Positions 1-5,858 of a stretch of DNA of 10,620 nt are shown here, one piece after another. This stretch comes from Bdellovibrionales bacterium (lineage in GTDB: Bacteria; Bdellovibrionota; Bdellovibrionia; Bdellovibrionales; UBA1609). Below the pieces are notes generated by a model, which saw only the letters and a program-made list of their open reading frames with translations, was not told where the DNA came from and searched no databases. Position numbers and translations under genes: made by a program. Location of the stretch: the NCBI GenBank assembly GCA_020435085.1, contig JAGRAB010000139.1:1-10620 (forward strand), in the 5' to 3' direction. How positions within the stretch are numbered: the stretch's first letter is position 1; every line of letters starts with the position of its first letter.

Positions 1-492
1 GCGTCTTTCTAAATAATTTTTTATGGCGTTTGCCGAAACTTGGATATTGGGTGACTTCACATAAGGAGGTGAGAAATCATCAGAGAGAGCAACCAGATGT
101 TGTGAGGCTTCAATGGAATTGACTTGTGAGCCTGGTAGCAAGTCTCCAGGTGCCCCAAATATTTTTTTTGAAATTTCAGTAAACCCATTTGTCCCAATGG
201 CTCTTACTAATTCAATCATATCAAGATAGCTTTGAATGGTTTTAGCTGTAAAGGTCTCAATAGGGTCTTCTGGTGTGAAGGACTCTTTCAACGTCTTTAA
301 AGCTTTGTGTTGCTCATCATAATTGATTTTTTGGTATTCAATTTGTGGAAGTTTCAAGCGGCCCTTTTTAAAACTTTCCAAAAATTCTTTTTCGATTTGC
401 GTGGGCCACGAAATATGACCAAGCAGTTTGATCCCTGAGCTGAGCTTGAAGGCTTGTTCATTGATTTCTGTAATTTTCTTGATGTCTCTCAA
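1..492 (-). CDS. QEGLA-motif protein (DUF1704 / MATCAP-like), N-terminal part, cut by window edge
   Basis: This reading frame stays open for 164 codons from position 492 to the left edge, so only the N-terminal part is seen. Family assignment rests on recognisable blocks: IKLLGHISWP (residues 21-30), then EKEFLESFKKG and LPQIEY (34-53), and SYLDMIELVRAIGTNGFTE followed by FGAPGD (88-117). This is the order I know from the DUF1704/TIGR02421 'QEGLA motif' family, whose eukaryotic relatives (MATCAP) are tyrosine carboxypeptidases acting on tubulin. The bacterial role is not established, despite the common database name 'flavohemoglobin expression-modulating'. The metal-binding and QEGLA catalytic part lies beyond the window. 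The start is TTG at 490-492, the only start codon in frame after a TAA; GTGAG upstream is a modest ribosome site. It begins 7 nt after the stop of the 58-residue ORF, so the two are probably cotranscribed. Confidence 0.75.
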   Translation of the reverse strand, partial: MRDIKKITEINEQAFKLSSGIKLLGHISWPTQIEKEFLESFKKGRLKLPQIEYQKINYDEQHKALKTLKESFTPEDPIETFTAKTIQSYLDMIELVRAIGTNGFTEISKKIFGAPGDLLPGSQVNSIEASQHLVALSDDFSPPYVKSPNIQVSANAIKNYLERR

Positions 493-499
493 TGCTAGC

Positions 500-676
500 T
501 CACTTTTTACCTTTTAAACGAAAGAACTCGGCACAATCAAAAGTGAAGTTGGCCGTACCATTTCTCTTTTTATTCTTATCGACAAATACCGCGCCAAAGT
601 AGAGAACCTTGTTGCCAGTTTCACTGTTCAAGCTCGTCTCAAAAAGAGCCAGTTGGTCCCAATATTGCTCTGTCAT
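500..676 (-). CDS. Small protein of unknown function, 58 aa, upstream of the QEGLA gene
   Basis: An ORF too short for usual cut-offs begins MTEQYWDQLALFE and ends with a basic stretch RLKGKK. Its middle (KVLYFGAVFVDKNKKRNG) looks like a pair of beta strands joined by a charged turn. It has no signal peptide, membrane segment or family that I recognise. The start is ATG at 676, with a GGGGG run (678-682) only one base upstream, which is too close for a good Shine-Dalgarno site. The same frame remains open a further 28 codons upstream to a TAG near 757, without ATG, GTG or TTG, and that stretch also reads like protein. The gene could therefore be the remnant of a longer one, or use a non-standard start. 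It ends 7 nt before the QEGLA gene, which argues for an operon. Amino-acid composition looks natural, but coding status is moderately certain only. Confidence 0.5.
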   Translation of the reverse strand: MTEQYWDQLALFETSLNSETGNKVLYFGAVFVDKNKKRNGTANFTFDCAEFFRLKGKK

Positions 677-683
677 TCCCCCA

Positions 684-1391
684 ATGGAACGAAAACATAT
701 ATATTCAACTTTAAATGTATTTTTGTTTTTGAGCCTGACAATTCTTGGCTTTAAAGCCCATTCTACGCCCTCGCAAACCTGTTTTCAGCTTCTAGAAAAC
801 CTCAAGATTGAGGCTTTCACAGGCTTTTCATTTGAAGACGAACCTAATCGTACATATCTTGGTGTTGGAGAATTTGGAGGCAATGTCTATCGAGTCCGAA
901 ACCCTAAAGATGGTAGTTATTACGTTGTTAAACAGTTTCATAATGAAGAGTACTATAAAAATGACCAACTTGCCTTTGAGGTCCTCAAGGAAATTTTCAA
1001 AAGGTATCCTCACCCCTACTTCACTATGATCGACGTCCTCAAAAAAACAAAAGCAAAGCAGGAAATGATTTTGACCTGGATTCCTGGTCAAACATTGGAT
1101 GATGTTATTGATGAAAAAGTCGGGGAAGAGCACGATGATGAAGCTCAACTTCTTATGGATTTATTAGAAGACTATATTAGTTATATTCAACACGGTTTCA
1201 GAGATTTAAAAAAGTCTCAGTGGCGAGGACTAAGGTTTATTAATATCACTCGAAAAAAAAATTTACTTGTTGCAAAAATGTCTCTACGCGGAATTGCAGG
1301 GCAACGAAAATACTTTACCATAGCTATTGTCCCACAAAACATTGTGATCCAAGATAACCCTCGCCGGCTTGTCCTGATTGATCCTGCCTAA
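684..1391 (+). CDS. Secreted protein-kinase-like protein ending at its DFG-like motif, 235 aa
   Basis: With ATG 684 as start, residues 1-26 form a signal peptide: a basic start (MERKH), the hydrophobic run VFLFLSLTILGF, and cleavage near KAHS/TPS. Translation from TTG 609 would bury it, so 684 is preferred although no Shine-Dalgarno site is visible. The mature part resembles the kinase fold. There is a glycine loop GVGEFGGNVYRV (60-71), a VVKQF lysine at K83, and a hinge-like ILTWIPGQTLDDVI (129-142). Near the end are PQNIVI (217-222) and LIDPA (231-235), which sit where kinases have HxDxxxxN and DFG. The residue five before Asn219, normally the catalytic Asp, is Ala214, and the protein stops two residues after Asp233, so the whole activation segment and C-lobe helices are absent. 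It may be a non-catalytic nucleotide-binding domain or a degenerate copy. It is head-to-head with the 58-aa ORF (7 nt apart) and converges on the CX3C protein gene. Kinase relationship is inferred from motifs only. Confidence 0.65.
   Translation: MERKHIYSTLNVFLFLSLTILGFKAHSTPSQTCFQLLENLKIEAFTGFSFEDEPNRTYLGVGEFGGNVYRVRNPKDGSYYVVKQFHNEEYYKNDQLAFEVLKEIFKRYPHPYFTMIDVLKKTKAKQEMILTWIPGQTLDDVIDEKVGEEHDDEAQLLMDLLEDYISYIQHGFRDLKKSQWRGLRFINITRKKNLLVAKMSLRGIAGQRKYFTIAIVPQNIVIQDNPRRLVLIDPA
714..741 (-). promoter_or_regulatory. Possible sigma-70 promoter for the 58-aa/QEGLA pair
   Basis: On the minus strand, TTGTCA (741-736) is followed after 16 bases by TACATT (719-714). That is 5 of 6 matches to the -35 consensus and 4 of 6 to the -10 consensus. 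It would give a leader of about 30 nt before the ATG at 676. It lies inside the signal-peptide region of the opposite gene. In such AT-rich DNA chance matches are common, so this is weak. Confidence 0.2.
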
Positions 1392-1410
1392 AACTCAATT
1401 GTGATAATTA

Positions 1411-1677
1411 TTAAATATCAGAATCGTCGTCGCGATCGCACTCTTCTTCATCCGTATTGCAATAAAGTGGCGCGTATTCTGAGCTTTTAATGCCATATTT
1501 TTCTTTGCACTTAGCAATGCAGGCTTTTAAAGCATACCCAGGCTCTTCGAACTCCACGCAGTCATCCACACAGGCTTGAAAGGCTTCGGCTTTTCGCACA
1601 TCTTCATGATTTCCATGGGCCAAAACATTAAAAGAGAAAAGTGTTCCAAAAACCATCATTACTAAAAACTGTTTCAT
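1411..1677 (-). CDS. Small secreted cysteine protein with twin CX3C motifs, 88 aa
   Basis: Residues 1-20 are a signal peptide ending NVLA, so the mature protein would start HGNHED, a His-rich terminus that might bind metal. The mature 68 residues contain six cysteines. C36-X3-C40 and C53-X3-C57 are 12 residues apart and are flanked by helix-forming sequence. C73-X6-C80 follows in a very acidic tail (TDEEECDRDDDSD). The twin CX3C spacing resembles helical-hairpin proteins held by two disulfides, such as small Tim chaperones; this is a shape analogy, not evidence of homology. Export to an oxidising compartment fits paired disulfides. GGGGGA lies 3 nt before ATG 1677. The gene converges with the kinase-like gene (19 nt between stops) and is divergent from the hydrolase at 1979. 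I do not recognise a named family. That it is real is well supported by the signal peptide and cysteine pattern. Confidence 0.75.
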   Translation of the reverse strand: MKQFLVMMVFGTLFSFNVLAHGNHEDVRKAEAFQACVDDCVEFEEPGYALKACIAKCKEKYGIKSSEYAPLYCNTDEEECDRDDDSDI

Positions 1678-1978
1678 AAATCCCCCATAGACAAATCTCT
1701 ATTAAAAACCGCTCTTACCGTGTTTTTCCTGTGAAGTCAGATACTTATTTATTGACGATCTCAGGAAAGTTCAAACGGTCCGAAATACTCTAATTATTTC
1801 AATATCTTAAAAACTCATCTCGATTTCATATGTAAATTTTCTCAAAAGATAAACTCAGACTTGGACAAAAATAAGCCCACTTTTCTTTTTTTTACCCAGC
1901 TCTTCCCTCTATCTCAAACCTTCTCACCAAAGACCGGCATTAAAATTGCTCACTCAACCCTTATAGGAAGGGCCTTTT
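1678..1978. other. Divergent intergenic region, no gene seen
   Basis: These 301 bases separate the divergent CX3C and hydrolase genes and must hold both promoters. I see no convincing -35/-10 pair for either: TTGACG near 1753 and TTGGAC at 1861 have no good -10 partner. The stretch from 1861 onward is open in the plus frame for about 70 codons, but it overlaps the hydrolase start, is rich in T-tracts, and has no ribosome site, so I do not call it a gene. A ribosome site AGGAAGG (1965-1971) belongs to the hydrolase. Confidence 0.6.
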
Positions 1979-3322
1979 ATGAAAAAATATTTTTATCCCA
2001 TTCTTATAATATTCTCTTACTTTACCATTGTTCTTTTAAATCTTCAGAGTCAAAGAGCTCTCGCCTATGATCCGTGCGAACTTCAATATTCAAAAAATGC
2101 TCTTGCTCAAAACCTTTGCTTCGAAATTCCGAGAGCAATAAATAGTCCCTATCCTGAAGAAAGTAGTTTTATTTTAAAAGGTGTTCTTCTCACACGAGAC
2201 CTAAGTACAAAAGATGAAAAAGATACTATCATCTTGATTCCTGGAGGCCCCGGCTCTGATGGTCAGGCCATTCAGTTGAGTTTTAATGAAACAGACCTCC
2301 TCAATGCACTTTGGTATCACAATAATTTAAATGTGGTCTTTTACGATCCTCGAGGCACTGGAAAATCTCAACTCATGAAAACGGCTGAGTTTTATCCGCC
2401 TGAAGTTTTTAGTACATATAAACAAACCGTTGATCTACTGTACCTCGCAAACGCAGTGTCTCCCCAAAAACCCGTGATCTTACTTGCTCACAGTGCCGGT
2501 GGTGATATTGCAGCAAAGTTTGCCGCTCAATACCCTGACAGAGTTAAAGGCCTTATTTTATATTCAGCCTCCATCGATACGCGTGAAGTCGGAGAATCTA
2601 ACTTACGCTTGTACTCAGATAATTTTATCTACTGGCAAAATGTCTTAAAAACTCAATGCTCCAGAGAACAGGCACGAAAATTTGAAGATCAAAGAATTGA
2701 AATTGAAACTTTCCTAAAAAATGCTTTAAAACTCGTTCGAATAAAAAACATCCGTCCAGATGCCCTTGCTGAAAATTTTTATCCCAAAGATTTTCGAGTT
2801 GAACTTATTCGTGCCTCTGAAAATGACCCTGACTGCTCCAAACGTATTCCGGAAACATTAAACGCCTGGAAAGAGCGGATCAATGCACTCTCAACTGAAA
2901 TCCATCAACAGGTTGAGGCCGCCGCAGAATTACGATTTAACCATAGAAGCATGCCACCACAAATCATTACTCGAGGAACTTGGATTAAAACAGCTCTTAT
3001 TTGCTCCGAAGGAATTACAAAATCTGAATTGGAATCAAACATGTGGCTTGATGGCCTTAAAATTTCTGAGGATATATGCCAGGGGGTCAAAGCACTATAT
3101 GACACGCCTCCAAGCCGTAGTTGGCTGAAAGAAATCAAAAGCCCCACTCTGCTTTTAGGAGGAACTGAAGATCCACTTCAAATTCCATCAGCCGTAAAAA
3201 GAAATGCTAAAGCTATTTCTGGATCCCAAGTTTATTTGTTTGAGGGTGGCGGTCATGAAAGCCACCTCTCTCACTCCTGGGAATTTTATTCTACTATTAC
3301 AGAATTTTTGAATTCAATATAA
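1979..3322 (+). CDS. Secreted alpha/beta hydrolase, prolyl aminopeptidase/TAP-like (peptidase S33 type), 447 aa
   Basis: The signal peptide covers residues 1-29 (MKKYFYPILIIFSYFTIVLL, then cleavage after RALA), so the enzyme is exported. The alpha/beta-hydrolase core shows an oxyanion-hole strand IILIPGGPGSDG (84-95), the segment VVFYDPRGTGKSQ (119-131) typical of prolyl iminopeptidases, and the nucleophile elbow LLAHSAGGD (168-176) with Ser172. After a cap region of about 190 residues come Asp398 in GGTEDPL and His426 in GGGHESH, completing a Ser-Asp-His triad. The elbow is AHSAG instead of the usual GxSxG. Five Cys in the cap and two near the N-terminus could form disulfides. ATG 1979 has AGGAAGG (1965-1971) 7 nt upstream. 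The likely role is removing N-terminal residues from peptides or hydrolysing esters outside the cytoplasm; substrate cannot be told. It stands alone and converges with the cysteine peptidase gene. Confidence 0.85.
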   Translation: MKKYFYPILIIFSYFTIVLLNLQSQRALAYDPCELQYSKNALAQNLCFEIPRAINSPYPEESSFILKGVLLTRDLSTKDEKDTIILIPGGPGSDGQAIQLSFNETDLLNALWYHNNLNVVFYDPRGTGKSQLMKTAEFYPPEVFSTYKQTVDLLYLANAVSPQKPVILLAHSAGGDIAAKFAAQYPDRVKGLILYSASIDTREVGESNLRLYSDNFIYWQNVLKTQCSREQARKFEDQRIEIETFLKNALKLVRIKNIRPDALAENFYPKDFRVELIRASENDPDCSKRIPETLNAWKERINALSTEIHQQVEAAAELRFNHRSMPPQIITRGTWIKTALICSEGITKSELESNMWLDGLKISEDICQGVKALYDTPPSRSWLKEIKSPTLLLGGTEDPLQIPSAVKRNAKAISGSQVYLFEGGGHESHLSHSWEFYSTITEFLNSI

Positions 3323-3397
3323 GGAGTAGGTTCCTAAACAACCTGTAAATATTAGAACTATCATCGCTGTCAAAATATACCATCTGTACCGTCTCTT

Positions 3398-3964
3398 CTA
3401 TTCAAGAACAAATCTCCACCTTGTTGGGTCTTGAGGATCCTGTATTTTCAAAAAGAAATACCCTGTTTGATTCCAAGCTTTTATTTTATTAACTCTATTA
3501 TCAAGTACAAAATCTCCAGCTTGTGTTAATAAAACTAATACTGCATGGGATCTTTTTTGCCTATCAAGGACAGTTGTAATAAGAAGATTTTCTGGTAAAA
3601 ACCCATACCGAATCAACGTCATTTTTTTTAATAACGCAAAATCTTCACAATCCCCTCCTCTTTGAGTTGGAAGAGCCCAGTACTCCTTAACACGGTACTG
3701 AATTGAGTCCTCAACTTGATGATACTTTCTATTAATTTCATTATTTAATCGCTGAGCAACTTTAAAGTCATTGTTTCCATTTAGTTTACCGCTAAAATCA
3801 CAAGCCCATTGATATCTGTCACATAAATCAATAGCACCTGGAGGAGGAGGAGCAATTTCTTGCCTAAGAGGAATAAAATTATTTTTTGCAAAAGCAGGAT
3901 ACGCTATCTGAAGTATTAGAAAATTAAATAGTCCAAAATAGAAAGATAAAATTTTTAAAGACAT
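3398..3964 (-). CDS. Secreted transglutaminase-like cysteine peptidase (BTLCP, PF06035), 188 aa
   Basis: Residues 1-26 are a signal peptide (hydrophobic run up to AYPAFA, cleaved before KNN). The mature protein has the papain-like/transglutaminase catalytic series: Cys106 in RGGDCEDFALLKK, His140 in RSHAVLVL, and Asp155 in VLDNRVNKIKAW. The block YWALPTQRGGDCEDFA is characteristic of bacterial transglutaminase-like cysteine proteinases. The best known member, LapG, is a periplasmic calcium-dependent protease that cuts the adhesin LapA under control of LapD. No lapD-like gene or large adhesin is in this window, so that link is not claimed. A Pro-rich linker (APPPPGA) precedes the domain. The start is ATG 3964: AAGGAGAA (3978-3971) lies 6 nt upstream, while the longer frame from TTG 3982 would translate through that ribosome site. 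The upstream region contains three direct repeats that may regulate it. Confidence 0.85.
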   Translation of the reverse strand: MSLKILSFYFGLFNFLILQIAYPAFAKNNFIPLRQEIAPPPPGAIDLCDRYQWACDFSGKLNGNNDFKVAQRLNNEINRKYHQVEDSIQYRVKEYWALPTQRGGDCEDFALLKKMTLIRYGFLPENLLITTVLDRQKRSHAVLVLLTQAGDFVLDNRVNKIKAWNQTGYFFLKIQDPQDPTRWRFVLE

Positions 3965-3970
3965 AAATAC

Positions 3971-3978
3971 TTCTCCTT
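3971..3978 (-). promoter_or_regulatory. Ribosome binding site that fixes the cysteine-peptidase start
   Basis: AAGGAGAA read on the minus strand, 6 nt before ATG 3964. It excludes the upstream in-frame TTG at 3982, which would place this site inside the coding sequence. Confidence 0.7.
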
Positions 3979-4021
3979 CCAACTAAAATTTATTCTTGTA
4001 AAATTTAAAATTAGGGGCTGT

Positions 4022-4131
4022 TGAAAGCCAATAATTTCTTATCATGTATATGACAAAATCTGAAAGCCACTTGAATAATTTAATATTAGATTTAGAATTT
4101 TTTAAATTTCCTACAAGACTGAAAGCCACTT
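4022..4131. repeat. Three direct copies of TGAAAGCCA(CTT) upstream of the cysteine-peptidase gene
   Basis: The motif TGAAAGCCA occurs at 4022-4030, and as the longer CTGAAAGCCACTT at 4060-4072 and 4119-4131. The last two copies are identical over 13 bases. Starts of the shared core are 39 and 59 bases apart. All three are in the same direction, and read AAGTGGCTTTCAG on the strand of the downstream gene (start 3964). They fill most of the 232-base gap between ubiB and that gene, and are embedded in AT-rich DNA. The copy nearest the gene overlaps a possible -35 (TTGGCT). They could be binding sites of a regulator or a leftover small repeat; the sequence alone does not decide. Confidence 0.6.
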
Positions 4132-4196
4132 TTAGTAAGATTTATAAACTGCAAGAATAACAATAGTATGGCTATTCTCGAGATCTCTGACCGCAT

Positions 4197-5858
4197 TTAC
4201 CGACGAAGATAATTATAAAACGTCACAAGCCCTAAAAAACCAGCGAAGATATACCCTAGTGTGCTGATTACGGGAAGACCGAGAAAATAAGGCATATCGG
4301 CCTTGGCCATAATCACAATTGATGAGCTGAGGAGAAGAGCTCCAATAACAAGCCCTAAAAAAATAATATCTGAAGATGTTTCCATAGATCTTCGGTGATG
4401 CTCGATTTCTTGAATACTGATTTGCATGGAATAATCAGGACTATTCATCTTTCGAGCAAATTGGCGCACCTGTCGTGGCAAAAAGCGAATCAATGACGAA
4501 ATATCTGAAAACGCATAACCTAATTCTTTGACTACTTTTTTCGGTTGATACCTTTCTGCAATCAACTCATCGGCAAACTCAAGAGCAGCTGTGAGAAAAT
4601 CAAAATCATCAGCGACAAGACGCCCCATTCCTTCAACTGTCACAATGGATTTGAAAAACATAATCAGTTCTGACGGCAGTACTAAGCCTTGTGAGTACGC
4701 GATCCCTGTGGACTCCATTAAGAGCTTGCCTAAATTGACATTTTGAGAGGTAAGCCCATGGTATGGGGCAATGAGGTCTCTTAACTCTCTGGCAAATCGA
4801 TCCACATTGACTGTATCCGTGTACGGAGCCAAGTCTACATAAAGATATGCAAGACGATCATAGTCTTCGTTGGACAAAGCTAAAAGCATGTTTGCAATGG
4901 CTGATTGAGTTTTATCATTGAGTCGTCCAACAACACCAAAGTCAATTAAGCCAATTTTATTATTGGGATAAACAAAAATATTTCCGGCGTGGAGATCTCC
5001 ATGAAAAAGTCCATGAATAAAAACCATACGTAAATAAGTCCGCAGACCTTTTTTAAGAATCTCTTCAGGAAGAACTCCCTCTTGTTCAAGGGCTTGTTTT
5101 TGACTGAGAGGAATGCCCTCCAGCATTTCCATCACTAAAACACGACGACCACTAAGCTCAGTGTAAACTTCCGGAATAACTACATCGACATCAAACTGAA
5201 AGTTTTCTTGAAATTTTCTGATATTATTGGCTTCAACTATAAAATTTGTTTCAAGTGCCAATGATTTAAAAAATTCATCAACAATGGCCGTTGGATTAAA
5301 AAGCTTTGCCTCAGGAACATAGCGATTGAGGAGATCTGCTAATGTATAAAGAACATTGAGATCTTCGTCGATGATCTTTTCAATTCCAGGCCTTTGAACT
5401 TTTACAACAACCTTTTCCCCGGAATGCAACCTTGCACTGTGAACTTGTGCAATACTTGCGGCTGCCAAAGGTTCCTCATTGAATTCAAAAAATACATCTT
5501 CAAGATTTTTTCCAAAATGTTCAATAAGAACTTGTTTCACTTCTGAAAGGGGTAATGTGGGAGCCTGATCATGAAGTTTTTTAAATTCAGCAATAAAATC
5601 ACCCGGCACTAAATCTGGCCGCGTTGCTAATAGTTGCCCAAGTTTAATAAAAGTGGGGCCTAATTTTTCAAAGGCCATTCGCATGCGCTCTGGCGCGGAA
5701 TAGCCCTCGAGTTCGGCATTGGAGAATTTTTCAATAAAGAATTTACCGAGTTTTGCCTTTTCTGCGAGATCTTGAAACCCGTGCTTTGCGAATACCCCGA
5801 CGATTGTTTTCAGGCGAGCTGCGTTTTTTAAAGGGCTTGTTCGTCGTCGATGTCGCAT
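4197..5858 (-). CDS. ubiB: UbiB/AarF (ABC1/COQ8) family atypical kinase, 553 aa
   Basis: UbiB-type proteins are membrane-bound atypical kinases/ATPases needed for ubiquinone biosynthesis or lipid handling. The family signatures are present in order: KLGQ (72-75, the KxGQ motif) followed by LATRPDLVP; the alanine-rich loop AAAS (132-135) that replaces a kinase glycine loop; Lys153 in VVVKVQRPG; the catalytic loop HGDLHAGN (286-293); and DFG (307-309). Two C-terminal membrane segments (about 497-518 and 526-549) anchor it, as is usual. Length is normal. One oddity is that the ExD motif reads E203-T-N205 instead of E-x-D. ATG 5858 lies inside the end of rnr, giving a 116-nt overlap; GGGGGAG (5877-5871) stands 12 nt upstream, somewhat far. 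The N-terminal RLKTIVGVFAKHGFQDL matches the expected family start, so the overlap is probably real. It is likely translated from the same message as rnr. Substrate (quinone or other lipid) is not shown by context. Confidence 0.92.
   Translation of the reverse strand: MRHRRRTSPLKNAARLKTIVGVFAKHGFQDLAEKAKLGKFFIEKFSNAELEGYSAPERMRMAFEKLGPTFIKLGQLLATRPDLVPGDFIAEFKKLHDQAPTLPLSEVKQVLIEHFGKNLEDVFFEFNEEPLAAASIAQVHSARLHSGEKVVVKVQRPGIEKIIDEDLNVLYTLADLLNRYVPEAKLFNPTAIVDEFFKSLALETNFIVEANNIRKFQENFQFDVDVVIPEVYTELSGRRVLVMEMLEGIPLSQKQALEQEGVLPEEILKKGLRTYLRMVFIHGLFHGDLHAGNIFVYPNNKIGLIDFGVVGRLNDKTQSAIANMLLALSNEDYDRLAYLYVDLAPYTDTVNVDRFARELRDLIAPYHGLTSQNVNLGKLLMESTGIAYSQGLVLPSELIMFFKSIVTVEGMGRLVADDFDFLTAALEFADELIAERYQPKKVVKELGYAFSDISSLIRFLPRQVRQFARKMNSPDYSMQISIQEIEHHRRSMETSSDIIFLGLVIGALLLSSSIVIMAKADMPYFLGLPVISTLGYIFAGFLGLVTFYNYLRR
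5743..5858 (-). other. 116-nt coding overlap between rnr and ubiB
   Basis: The last 38 codons of RNase R and the first 38 of UbiB are read from the same strand in different frames. The RNase R product is Lys/Arg/Ser-rich (RKARVSRSRRKGKTR end), and the UbiB product is the conserved amphipathic N-terminus. Both readings match their family's expected character, so neither end looks like an artefact of start choice. Confidence 0.75.

Noticed and set aside
609..683. TTG-started 25-residue N-terminal extension of the kinase-like protein
   Set aside because: It would place the signal peptide internally; the segment is antisense to the 58-aa ORF.
1861..2070. Plus-strand frame of 69 codons upstream of and overlapping the hydrolase
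   Set aside because: It starts at TTG without a ribosome site and runs through the hydrolase's ribosome site and signal peptide in another frame.
3323..3360. Possible hairpin AGGTT/AACCT after the hydrolase stop as a terminator
   Set aside because: The stem is only 5 bp and no T-run follows.
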